This document shows, in pieces, positions 28,916 through 39,421 of a DNA stretch of 64,000 bases. Source of the stretch: an uncultured Caldimonas sp. (GTDB taxonomy: Bacteria > Pseudomonadota > Gammaproteobacteria > Burkholderiales > Burkholderiaceae); the NCBI RefSeq assembly GCF_946480305.1, contig NZ_CAMLJQ010000010.1, positions 69,807 to 133,806 on the forward strand, written 5' to 3'. Position numbers and translations under genes: made by a program. Below the pieces are notes generated by a model that saw only the letters and a program-made list of their open reading frames with translations, searched no databases and was not told where the DNA came from. Positions within the stretch are counted from its first letter, which is position 1. Each line of letters starts with the position of its first letter.

Positions 28916-29058
28916 TTGCTACCCTTCTTGCGGGCTGCAACACCTTCCGATCGCCGGGTTCGCGATTTGCTTATCTGGCCCGCCCTGCGCAGCTTCACGG
29001 CTGCGGCGCAAGCGCCTAGAAGCGAACGCGGCACATGCCCCGCAAGCTCTCCAGATAA
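28916..29058 (-). promoter_or_regulatory. Structured rpsB 5' leader with cloverleaf-like element
   Basis: On the mRNA, TTATCTGG (29058-29051) pairs with CCAGATAA (28978-28971), closing an 88-nt domain. Inside are a hairpin GCGG/CCGC (29043-29028) supported by AGAGC/GCTTCT, a GGCG-CUUG-CGCC tetraloop hairpin (29016-29005), and GCAGC/GCTGC (29004-28989). Downstream are ATCGC/GCGAT (28966-28950) and TTGCAGCCC/GGGTAGCAA (28940-28916). The region is non-coding. Pairing was read by eye; an S2-binding leader is inferred. Confidence 0.55.
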
Positions 29059-29066
29059 ACCCGAAG

Positions 29067-29076
29067 AGTATAGCAC
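29067..29076 (-). promoter_or_regulatory. Extended -10 promoter for rpsB
   Basis: The minus strand reads TGCTATACT, an extended -10 (TGn plus TATACT), with a poor -35. Transcription would start near 29060, just before the first base of the leader's closing stem. It overlaps the upstream edge of the divergent amidase gene. Confidence 0.55.
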
Positions 29077-29080
29077 CTCC

Positions 29081-30436
29081 ATGCACCCCGACCTCATCGC
29101 GGCACGTTCTGCCGTGCTGTCAGGCAAGCAGTCCGCCCGGGAACTGCTTGCCGCCGCCCAGGCAGCCGCAGAGGCGCCGGCCAACCGGCACACTTTCGTA
29201 CGCACCTTCTGGAAAAGCGCGGGAGCTGCGGCCGAAGCGGCCGATCTGAACGTCAAGCTGGGCCTGCCCGGCACCCCTCTCGCCGGCCTGGCAGTGAGCG
29301 TGAAGGACCTGTTCGACGTGGCCGGCGAGCGCGCCACCGCGGGATCCCTGGTCCTGGACGACATACCGGCTGCGGCGCAGGATGCCCCCGTGGTCGCTCG
29401 CCTGCGACGTGCCGGAGCCGCACTGGTGGGGCACACGAACATGACGGAGTTCGCCTTCTCCGGGGTGGGGTGGAACCCGCACCACGGCACGCCCGCCAAC
29501 CCCGCGACCGCGGCGCTCGAGTCGCGCCCCCGCATTCCGGGCGGCTCCAGCTCGGGAGCCGGCGTCTCCGTGAGCTCGGGCGCAGCATGGGCAGCGCTGG
29601 GCTCCGACACCGGAGGCTCGATTCGCATTCCCGCTGCGTTGCAGGGCCTGGTGGGATTCAAGAACACGGCCCGACTGACACCGCTGGATGGGGCCGTGCC
29701 GCTATCGACAACGCTCGACACCGCCTGCGCGCTCACCAGATCGGTGCGCGACGCGGTGTTGCTGCACGAAATCCTGAGCGACAGGCAGGTACTGCTGAAG
29801 CAGCGACCAGTCGCCGGGTGGCGACTGGCTGTCGTGCGCAACACCATGCAAGACGGGCTGGACGATACGGTCCGCCAAGCCTTTTCAGAGACCCTGCAGC
29901 GGTTGGCTGCCACCGGCGCGCGCATCGAGGAAATCGACCTCGGCGAACTCGAGCAACTGAGCCAGATACAGGCCACCGGCGGATTCTCTGCGGCCGAGAG
30001 CTGGGCCTGGCACCGGAGCCGGCTGGAACGACACGGTGACCGTTACGACCCTCGCGTCGCGCAGCGCATCCGCCGTGGCGCGTCGATGACTGCCGCGGAG
30101 TACATCGACCTGTTGCACGCCCGGCGTGCCTGGATCGCGCAGGTCGAGCGCAAGATCGGCGGGTATGACGCGCTCCTGTCGCCCACGGTTCCCATCGTCG
30201 CGCCACCGATCGCCTCGATCGCGGATGACGACGCAGAGTTTTTCCGCGTGAATGCACTGCTGCTACGCAACACCTCGGTGGTCAACATGCTCGATGGATG
30301 CGCCCTCTCCCTGCCCTGCCACGCACCGGGGCAGTTCCCGGTTGGGCTGATGGTGTGGTCATCGGCACTGCAGGACGACGTCGTGCTGGCCGTATCCCTT
30401 GCCATCGAGTCGGCTCTTGCGCAAGGGGCTGCCTGA
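29081..30436 (+). CDS. Amidase signature family hydrolase
   Basis: A 451-aa Ser-Ser-Lys amidohydrolase. The triad is visible: Lys75 in VSVKDLFDV, the cis-Ser in PGGSSSGAG (about 154-160), and nucleophile Ser180 in GSDTGGSIRIPAA. Domain length fits stand-alone amidases rather than GatA, and there are no gatB or gatC neighbours. Substrate is unknown; it may act on an amide whose product feeds the adjacent DadA-like oxidoreductase. ATG 29081 is chosen because conserved sequence starts there; only a weak GAAG is upstream. It ends 2 bp before the oxidoreductase gene, so they are likely co-transcribed. Confidence 0.88.
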   Translation: MHPDLIAARSAVLSGKQSARELLAAAQAAAEAPANRHTFVRTFWKSAGAAAEAADLNVKLGLPGTPLAGLAVSVKDLFDVAGERATAGSLVLDDIPAAAQDAPVVARLRRAGAALVGHTNMTEFAFSGVGWNPHHGTPANPATAALESRPRIPGGSSSGAGVSVSSGAAWAALGSDTGGSIRIPAALQGLVGFKNTARLTPLDGAVPLSTTLDTACALTRSVRDAVLLHEILSDRQVLLKQRPVAGWRLAVVRNTMQDGLDDTVRQAFSETLQRLAATGARIEEIDLGELEQLSQIQATGGFSAAESWAWHRSRLERHGDRYDPRVAQRIRRGASMTAAEYIDLLHARRAWIAQVERKIGGYDALLSPTVPIVAPPIASIADDDAEFFRVNALLLRNTSVVNMLDGCALSLPCHAPGQFPVGLMVWSSALQDDVVLAVSLAIESALAQGAA

Positions 30437-30438
30437 CC

Positions 30439-31764
30439 ATGCGGATTGCCATCGTGGGCGCCGGCATCGCTGGCGTGACGGCCGCTCAGTCCTGCGCAGC
30501 GCGCGGACACTCGGTGACGGTGTATGAGCGGCGCGGCAGCGTTGCTGCAGAAGCCAGCTACGCGCAACTCGGGCTGCTGGCTCCCAGCCTGGCGGGACCG
30601 GGCGCCCTGTCGCCGTTCGCTGCTTTCAGAGCCCGAAACTGGTGGAGGCTGCCACGGGAGGCCGATGTGCGGCCCGGCTGGAGCCCCGCGCAATGGCGCT
30701 GGCTCTGGCAGATGCGCGAGCACATGGCTCGAAGGAGCGCGCTCCAACAAGCGTTGCGCCGGCTGGCTGCCTACGGACTCCAGCAGCACCGCGAGCTGAT
30801 GCGCGTGCAGAGGCTGGAGTACGAAGGGGCAAACGGCCACATGGTGTTGCTGCAGGACACCGCTGACTTGGCGCGCGCCGAGGAGGCCGTCGAACACCTT
30901 CGCGAGCAAGGCATCGCTGTCCAGAAGCTCAGCGCAGCAACCTGCCGGGACATCGAGCCGGGACTGGAATGCGACGCCAAGCTCGCTGCTGCGGTCGTGC
31001 TTCCTGGGGATGAAGCCGCGAACTGCCGCCAGGTCGCGCACCTCTTGAAAGAGGCGTGCGAGCGCATGGGAGTGGAGTTCCGGTTTGCAACCGAAGTCAC
31101 CGCCGTCATCCCCGGCCGCACCCCTCGCATCCACAGTGCCAGCCAGACGGCGACCACCAGCTTCGTCACCAGCCGTCAGGCCGGCGGGGGCAATGCCACA
31201 CGCCCACTCACGCCTCCCTCATATCCTGCGGAAGACGATTTCGATGCGGTGCTGCTGTGCACCGGCGCACAATCGGTCTCGCTGCTGCACGCGCTTGGCG
31301 TCACGGCACCCCTCATGCCCGTGCGCAGCTACTCGATCACCGCCAATGTCCGCCATGTCGAACGGTGCCCGCGCGGCATCGTGACCGATGCCAAGGAGGG
31401 CGTCGCTGTCGTGCGCCTCGGACAACGCATCCGGGTGGCAGGTGGATTGGAGCTCGGGGCGCGCGTCCATGGCCACCGAGACGAAACGCTCCGGTCGCTC
31501 TATGCCACGCTCGACCGGTGGTTTCCCGGGGCCGCGCACAAGACGCACGCGCAAGCGTGGAAAGGCACGAGCCTGATGCTCCCCGATGGACTGCCGCTGC
31601 TGGGCGCAAGCGGGGCCCCGGGCGTGTGGCTCGACCTTGGGCACGGCGCCCAAGGCTGGGCCACCGCGTCGGCCTCCGCCGACTTGCTCGCCGACGCCGT
31701 GTCAGGCCGTGGGCCTGCGATCGACATCAGTCCGTACTCTCTGGACCGACTCGGCCAACGCTGA
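30439..31764 (+). CDS. FAD-dependent oxidoreductase, DadA-like
   Basis: A 441-aa flavoprotein of the DAO/DadA family, which oxidises amino groups of D-amino acids or related substrates. The N-terminal dinucleotide fold is IAIVGAGIAGVTAAQSCA. GDEAANCRQVAHLLKEAC resembles the DadA GDE-C region, and near the end PLLGASGAPGVWLDLGHGAQ resembles the FAD-closing segment. Residues about 225-266 hold a Ser/Thr/Pro-rich stretch not expected in the family. ATG 30439 lies 2 bp after the amidase stop. True substrate unknown; D-amino acid dehydrogenase is a guess. Confidence 0.82.
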   Translation: MRIAIVGAGIAGVTAAQSCAARGHSVTVYERRGSVAAEASYAQLGLLAPSLAGPGALSPFAAFRARNWWRLPREADVRPGWSPAQWRWLWQMREHMARRSALQQALRRLAAYGLQQHRELMRVQRLEYEGANGHMVLLQDTADLARAEEAVEHLREQGIAVQKLSAATCRDIEPGLECDAKLAAAVVLPGDEAANCRQVAHLLKEACERMGVEFRFATEVTAVIPGRTPRIHSASQTATTSFVTSRQAGGGNATRPLTPPSYPAEDDFDAVLLCTGAQSVSLLHALGVTAPLMPVRSYSITANVRHVERCPRGIVTDAKEGVAVVRLGQRIRVAGGLELGARVHGHRDETLRSLYATLDRWFPGAAHKTHAQAWKGTSLMLPDGLPLLGASGAPGVWLDLGHGAQGWATASASADLLADAVSGRGPAIDISPYSLDRLGQR

Positions 31765-31806
31765 CCGGCTTGGACGACCCGGCGCTTGGCGCTATCGTTG
31801 CTCACC

Positions 31807-33360
31807 ATGCACGAAGCACCGGCGCCCCCTCCGCTCCTCGATGGCCCCCCTCCGCTCAGCGTGTTGCGCACGATGCAGTCCGTCTGGCCCCTGCACAGTG
31901 TCGCGGCCAGTCGGACGATCGAATACGAAGCGCAACGAGAGCTGCCCACCAATGCGCTGATGCAGCGCGCGGGCGCCGGTGTCGCGCGCCTGGCGCTGGC
32001 CATTGCCCCCCATGCGCGCAACGTCTGGGTTGCGTGCGGGCCGGGAAACAACGGGGGAGACGGACTCGAGGCGGCAACCCGACTGCATCAAGCCGGCAAG
32101 CGGGTGTCAGTCAGCCTGCTCGGCGACCCCACCCGGCTCCCGCTCGATGCATCGCTGGCCTTGCAGCGGGCGCGTGCGGCGGGCGTCGCCATCTCGCCCT
32201 CCCCGCTTGCGCCGCAGCACGCGGGTGCGCATGACCTCGCCATCGATGCGCTGCTTGGCCTGGGCAGCACTCGCGCCCCGGACGGCGACCTTGCCGTGGC
32301 GGTGGAGCAACTGCTGAGCTGGCGCGGGATGGTGCTGTGCGTCGACCTGCCGAGCGGTCTGGCAGCGGATACGGGACAACCGAACGATGCGGCGGGTCGC
32401 CGAGTGGTCAAAGGCCATCACACGTTGTCGCTGCTGACGCTGAAGCCCGGGCTGTTCACTGGCGCCGGCCGCGATTTCACCGGAGAAGTGTGGTTCGATG
32501 ACCTGCAGGTTGCACGAGCGGCGAGCCCCACCGCACAGCTGCTGTGCCAGGCACCGGCGCCAGCGCCGCGCAGGCACGCACAGCACAAGGGCAGTTTCGG
32601 CGACCTGCTGGTGCTCGGCGGCACGCACGGAATGGGAGGAGCTGCCGTCCTGGCTGGACGTGCAGCGATCGGCGCCGGCGCTGGACGGGTCTACCTGCAC
32701 CTGCTCTCCGAGGCAGATGTCCCGTTCGACATTGCATCGCCGGAGCTGATGCTGCGCGACGCCCAGGCCGTCGCCGCAATGCCGCTGCAATCTCTCACGG
32801 TCGTGTGTGGATGCGGCGGCGGTGAGGCGGTGCGCGGCGTGCTGCCTCGGGCACTGAGCCAGGCCGCGCGGCTGGTCCTCGATGCGGATGCCCTCAATGC
32901 CATCGCCGCCGATCCGATGCTCCAGGCTTTGCTGGAGGCACGCGGACGGCGCGCGACCGCGACCGTGCTCACCCCCCACCCTCTCGAGGCCGCACGGCTG
33001 CTTGACGGGGCCAATACCTCCGAAGTGCAAGGAGACCGGCTGGGCGCCGCGCAAGCGCTGGCCGATCGCTACCGCTGCGTGGTAGTGCTGAAGGGTTCGG
33101 GCAGCGTGATCGCGGCCCCGGACGCCCTGCCCTTGATCAATGCCAGCGGCAACGCAGCACTGGCAACGGCGGGCACAGGCGACGTCCTGGCCGGCTGGAT
33201 CGCGGGCACCTGGGCACAGGGCACGGACGCGCGCGAAGCGGCTCGGCGTGCCGTGCATGAACACGGCGCAGCGGCCGACCGATGGGCGGCAATGCAGGGC
33301 ACCGGACGCCCGCTGACGGCCAGTCACCTGATCGAGGTGCTGGCCGCACGCCTCGCCTGA
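31807..33360 (+). CDS. nnr: Bifunctional NAD(P)H-hydrate epimerase/dehydratase
   Basis: Repairs damaged NAD(P)HX: the N-terminal YjeF_N part epimerises it and the C-terminal ribokinase-like part dehydrates it with ADP. Given as 517 aa. The epimerase domain has LMQRAGAGVARLAL and VACGPGNNGGDGLEAATRL with the dinucleotide loop. The dehydratase shows HKGSFGDLLVLGG, VLTPHPLEAARLL and NASGNAALATAGTGDVLAGW. Starts ATG 31807, with ATG 31873 as a possible shorter alternative. It ends the amidase-DadA cluster and converges on rnr with a 7-bp gap. Confidence 0.93.
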   Translation: MHEAPAPPPLLDGPPPLSVLRTMQSVWPLHSVAASRTIEYEAQRELPTNALMQRAGAGVARLALAIAPHARNVWVACGPGNNGGDGLEAATRLHQAGKRVSVSLLGDPTRLPLDASLALQRARAAGVAISPSPLAPQHAGAHDLAIDALLGLGSTRAPDGDLAVAVEQLLSWRGMVLCVDLPSGLAADTGQPNDAAGRRVVKGHHTLSLLTLKPGLFTGAGRDFTGEVWFDDLQVARAASPTAQLLCQAPAPAPRRHAQHKGSFGDLLVLGGTHGMGGAAVLAGRAAIGAGAGRVYLHLLSEADVPFDIASPELMLRDAQAVAAMPLQSLTVVCGCGGGEAVRGVLPRALSQAARLVLDADALNAIAADPMLQALLEARGRRATATVLTPHPLEAARLLDGANTSEVQGDRLGAAQALADRYRCVVVLKGSGSVIAAPDALPLINASGNAALATAGTGDVLAGWIAGTWAQGTDAREAARRAVHEHGAAADRWAAMQGTGRPLTASHLIEVLAARLA

Positions 33361-33367
33361 TCGGGCA

Positions 33368-35626
33368 TCACCCCCGTCGCGGACGCGACTTCTTTGCCGC
33401 GCTCTTGGCCGCCTTCACGGGATGCGCCTGGCCCGTCGGCCGGGCGCCACCCTTGCGCGCAGTGGCTCGCGTGCGCGACTTCACTGCGCGGTCGGCCTCC
33501 TGCACTCCCTTGAGTTCGGCCACCTTGCTCGCGCCCTTGTCGCGAAGGGCGCGCGACACCAGCCGCTCATCGCCGCTCTCGCGCACCATACGGAAGTCGA
33601 TCTTCCGACCGTCGAGATCCACGCGGCTGACCTGCACGCGCACGCGGCCGCCGACCGCATAACGGACACCGGTGCGCTCGCCTCGCAGTTCCTGGCGAGC
33701 CTCGTCGAAGCGGTAGTACTCGCCGCCGAGCTCGGTGATATGGATGAGGCCCTCGACGTACAGCGCATCGAGTTGCACGAACAACCCGAAGGTCGTGACG
33801 GCGCTGATGGTGCCGCTGTACTCCTCGCCCAGATGCTCGCGCATGAAGCGGCACTTGAGCCAGGCCTCCACGTCACGCGACGCCTCGTCGGCCCGGCGCT
33901 CACACGAACTGCAGTGGATGCCCGCGGCTTCCCACTGCGCCAGTTCGCTGGCTGGCGTGGGCTTGCGCCCTCCGCGCTTGGGGGGCTCCTCCTCGGCCAC
34001 GCCGATCAGCTGGTAGCGCCTGCCCATCAGCAACGCCTTGATCACGCGATGCACCAGCAAGTCGGGGTAACGACGGATGGGGCTGGTGAAGTGCGTATAG
34101 GCCTCGTATGCCAACCCGAAGTGTCCGCTGTTGGCCGGGGTATAGATCGCCTGCTGCATGGAGCGCAGCAGCATCATGTGGATCTGGGCGGAGTCGGGCC
34201 GTTCCTTGGTCGCTTGCGCGATCGCCTGGAACTCCCCTGGCTTCGGGTCGTCGCTGATCCCCATTCCGATGCCCAATGCGCGCAGGTAGTTCTGCAGAAT
34301 GGTCCGCTTCTCCGGCGTCGGCCCTTCATGCACCCGGTACAGCGCAGGATGGTTCGCACGGGCGATGAAGTCGGCCGAGCACACGTTCGCCGCCAGCATG
34401 GCCTCCTCGATCAGCCGGTGCGCCTCGGTGCGCACGCGAGGCACGATCTTCTCGATGCGCCCGTTGTCGTCACACACGATCTGCGTCTCGGTGGTCTCGA
34501 AGTCCACTGCCCCCCGTTCGCTGCGCTCGCGCAGCAACGCACGATACACCTCGTGCAGGTTCAACAGGTGAGGCACCAGCGCCTTGCGGCGCGTGGCCTC
34601 GGGCCCGCGCGTGTTGGCAAGAATGGCCGCTACTTCGGTGTACGTGAGCCGGGCATGCGAGCGGATCACCGCAGGGAAGAACTGGTACGCGTGGATCTCA
34701 CCCTTCGCGGTGATCAGCATGTCGCACACCATCGAGAGTCGGTCTTCTTCCGGGTTCAACGAGCACAACCCGTTCGACAACTTCTCCGGCAGCATCGGAA
34801 TGACGCGCCGGGGAAAGTACACCGAGGTGGCCCGCTGATAGGCGTCGACATCGAGTGGCTCGCCCGGCTTCACGTAGTGGCTCACGTCCGCGATCGCGAC
34901 GACGAGGCGCCAACCTTTGGATCGCCCGACCTTGGCAGGCTCGCAATACACCGCATCGTCGAAGTCGCGTGCGTCTTCGCCATCGATCGTGACCAGCGGT
35001 ACGTCGGTAAGGTCCACGCGATGCTTGCAATCCGCCACTCGGATGGCGTCGGGCAGCTTGGCCGTCTCGGCGATCGTCTCGGGCGAGAACTGGTGCGGCA
35101 CCTCGTACTTGCGCACCGCGATCTCGATCTCCATACCGGGGTCGTCGATCTCGCCCAGCACTTCGGTCACGCGGCCGACCGGCTGCGAGTACAGCGAAGG
35201 CGGCTCGGTCAGTTCGATTGCAACGACCTGCCCAGCCTGCGCCTTGGCCGTGGCATTTTTAGGGATCAGGATGTCCTGCCCATACCGCTTGTCTTCGGGC
35301 GCCACCACCCACACGCCGTTCTCGTGCAGCAACCGCCCGATGATCGGAGACTTGCGCCTGTCGAGAATCTCGAGCACACGGCCTTCGGGTCTGCCCTTGC
35401 GGTCATACCGGATGATGCGCACGCGCACACGGTCCCGATGCAGCACCGCGCGCATTTCCTGCGGCGAGAGGTACACATCGGCTTCGCCATCGTCTCGCAG
35501 CAGGAAGCCGTGACCATCGCGATGGCCCTGCACCGTGCCCTCCACCTCGCTCATCAGCGAAGGGCCTGCAGGTGGGCTTGATACGTTTGAATTTTTGATG
35601 ATAGAATCTCCTTCTCTGTTCGGCAC
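33368..35626 (-). CDS. rnr: Ribonuclease R
   Basis: Processive 3'-5' exoribonuclease able to degrade structured RNA; about 752 aa. Cold-shock OB domains come first (VQGHRDGHGFLLRDDGEADV). The RNB catalytic domain has VTIDGEDARDFDDAVYCE with Mg-binding Asp residues and HFTSPIRRYPDLLVHRVI. The S1 domain includes GTISAVTTFGLFVQLDALYV, and a Lys/Arg-rich tail ends the protein. The start is uncertain. GTG 35626 gives the longest form. A strong AAGGAG occurs inside codons 5-6 and is followed at proper distance by ATC ATC, not ATG. ATG 35554 (MSEVEG) is another option with a poor site. Confidence 0.93.
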   Translation of the reverse strand: MPNREGDSIIKNSNVSSPPAGPSLMSEVEGTVQGHRDGHGFLLRDDGEADVYLSPQEMRAVLHRDRVRVRIIRYDRKGRPEGRVLEILDRRKSPIIGRLLHENGVWVVAPEDKRYGQDILIPKNATAKAQAGQVVAIELTEPPSLYSQPVGRVTEVLGEIDDPGMEIEIAVRKYEVPHQFSPETIAETAKLPDAIRVADCKHRVDLTDVPLVTIDGEDARDFDDAVYCEPAKVGRSKGWRLVVAIADVSHYVKPGEPLDVDAYQRATSVYFPRRVIPMLPEKLSNGLCSLNPEEDRLSMVCDMLITAKGEIHAYQFFPAVIRSHARLTYTEVAAILANTRGPEATRRKALVPHLLNLHEVYRALLRERSERGAVDFETTETQIVCDDNGRIEKIVPRVRTEAHRLIEEAMLAANVCSADFIARANHPALYRVHEGPTPEKRTILQNYLRALGIGMGISDDPKPGEFQAIAQATKERPDSAQIHMMLLRSMQQAIYTPANSGHFGLAYEAYTHFTSPIRRYPDLLVHRVIKALLMGRRYQLIGVAEEEPPKRGGRKPTPASELAQWEAAGIHCSSCERRADEASRDVEAWLKCRFMREHLGEEYSGTISAVTTFGLFVQLDALYVEGLIHITELGGEYYRFDEARQELRGERTGVRYAVGGRVRVQVSRVDLDGRKIDFRMVRESGDERLVSRALRDKGASKVAELKGVQEADRAVKSRTRATARKGGARPTGQAHPVKAAKSAAKKSRPRRG
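35578..35607 (+). promoter_or_regulatory. Candidate promoter for tRNA-Leu
   Basis: TTGATA (35578-35583) and TAGAAT (35602-35607) are 18 bp apart. Transcription would start near 35614 and leave a 44-nt 5' leader before the tRNA. It lies across the 5' end of rnr on the other strand. Confidence 0.5.
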
Positions 35627-35657
35627 TGCAATATTTTCAGTTGTCGGTCAGGCCTGA

Positions 35658-35742
<85 letters not shown>

Positions 35743-35749
35743 AAATACG

Positions 35750-35781
35750 AAGGCCTCGCATCGCAAGATGCGAGGCCTTTT
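35750..35781 (+). terminator. Terminator of tRNA-Leu
   Basis: AAGGCCTCGCATC and GATGCGAGGCCTT form a 13-bp stem around GCAA, followed by TTTTCGTTT. It begins 8 bp after the CCA end. Confidence 0.9.
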
Positions 35782-35981
35782 CGTTTGAGCGCCTGGCCGA
35801 CAGTTTCGATCGGCCCAGCCGTCGGACCAACGGGTCGATGTGATGCATGCGCAATGCCATGCACCGATCGTGCCGCATACGACCCGTTCAAAGCAAGCAA
35901 AGCCGGCCCCCTTTGCAGGGACGGCCGGCCTTGCGGCATCTCGGCGAGCAACCCGGGTGAAGATCGCGCGGCCAATCAACC
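35782..35981. other. Intergenic region between tRNA-Leu and the phosphoribosyltransferase
   Basis: About 200 bp with no convincing gene. The only structure seen is the terminator-like hairpin at 35891-35929. Short open frames here lack ribosome-binding sites and recognisable motifs. Confidence 0.6.
35891..35929 (-). terminator. Possible terminator of the purA-phosphoribosyltransferase unit
   Basis: On the minus strand GCCGGCC-GT-CCCT pairs with AGGG-GG-CCGGC, then TTTGCTTGCTTTG follows. Long stem, interrupted T-run, about 50 bp past the stop codon. Confidence 0.5.
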
Positions 35982-36503
35982 TCAGACCGCGTACTTCCTG
36001 GCCAAGCCCTCGGGACGCAGTCCGTCGTACTCTTCGAAGGGCTGGTGTATCCATGGGCTGGTCGGCAATTGTTCGACGAAGTAGTCCGGCGTGTAGCTCG
36101 ACACGCCCTTCACCCAGATGACCGCCGAACGCAACTCGGCAATCGCCGGCATGCCGCGCAGGCGGTCGACCACCGCACGCAACGTGACACCGGAATCGGC
36201 CAGGTCGTCGACCAGCAAGACGCGCCCGGCCAGTTCGCCCTTGGGCATCGTGATGTATTTCGCCATGTCGAGCCGGCCCTGGATCGTGCCGGCCTCGGCG
36301 CGATAAGAACTGGTCGACATGATGGCGAGCGGCTTGTCGAACACCCGCGAGAGCACATCGCCCGGTCGCATCCCACCGCGCGCGAGGCAGAGGATCTGAT
36401 CGAACTGCCAGCCTGAGTTGTGCACCTTGAGCGCAAGGCGCTCGATGAGCATGTGGTACTCGTCCCAGGAGACGTAGAGGTGTTTGCCGTCGTCGGTCAG
36501 CAT
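35982..36503 (-). CDS. Purine-type phosphoribosyltransferase
   Basis: A 173-aa type I phosphoribosyltransferase. The PRPP-binding motif RVLLVDDLADSGVTL (about 103-117) is clear, and LCLARGGMRPGDVLSRVF is the upstream PPi-loop region. The C-terminal WIHQPFEEYDGL resembles xanthine/hypoxanthine-guanine enzymes. It probably salvages a purine base, which fits its place 60 bp downstream of purA, but the base is not determined. ATG 36503 has AGGAA upstream; the longer frame lacks a site. Confidence 0.85.
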   Translation of the reverse strand: MLTDDGKHLYVSWDEYHMLIERLALKVHNSGWQFDQILCLARGGMRPGDVLSRVFDKPLAIMSTSSYRAEAGTIQGRLDMAKYITMPKGELAGRVLLVDDLADSGVTLRAVVDRLRGMPAIAELRSAVIWVKGVSSYTPDYFVEQLPTSPWIHQPFEEYDGLRPEGLARKYAV

Positions 36504-36563
36504 GCGGTTCCTAGAGCAAGGCCGAAAAGCCGTGATGTTCAATCGAAGAGGACCGGCGTTCGA

Positions 36564-39132
<2,569 letters not shown>

Positions 39133-39159
39133 AAAAACCACCGGGGGATTAAAAGCGCG

Positions 39160-39165
39160 ATTGTA
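39160..39165 (-). promoter_or_regulatory. Candidate -10 box upstream of hisZ
   Basis: TACAAT on the minus strand, 28 bp before the hisZ ATG. The -35 region matches poorly. It would give purA and hisZ a promoter inside the long operon. Confidence 0.35.
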
Positions 39166-39222
39166 CCGGCGTGGAGTGCCGGAACCGCCGCAGCGGCGGG
39201 GCCGCCGCTCAGGAAGGGTTCG

Positions 39223-39411
39223 TCAGGGCGCCAGAAGCCACAGAAGCAGCAGCCCGCAGGTGAGGCTGGCGAGCCCGAGGAAACGAAGCTGCCCGTCGCT
39301 CAGCCTCAGCGCCTGTTCGAAAACCCGCCGCCACGTGGCCGGGCTGAGGAAGGGGAGCACCCCTTCCAGCACGAACACCACAGCCAGTGCCGTCCAGAAG
39401 ACCTCGCTCAT
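39223..39411 (-). CDS. DUF2065 small membrane protein (YjeT-like)
   Basis: A 62-aa protein with two hydrophobic helices (about 5-22 and 42-60) joined by SPATWRRVFEQALRLSDGQL. The family sits next to hflC and purA in many proteobacteria; its role is unknown. ATG 39411 has GGAT just upstream and lies 10 bp past the hflC stop. The frame is open further upstream, but that part overlaps hflC and is not protein-like. Confidence 0.88.
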   Translation of the reverse strand: MSEVFWTALAVVFVLEGVLPFLSPATWRRVFEQALRLSDGQLRFLGLASLTCGLLLLWLLAP

Positions 39412-39421
39412 CGATCCAGGG

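Noticed and set aside
33422..35581. 719-codon open frame opposite rnr
   Set aside because: An antisense shadow of RNase R with skewed composition and no recognisable domain.
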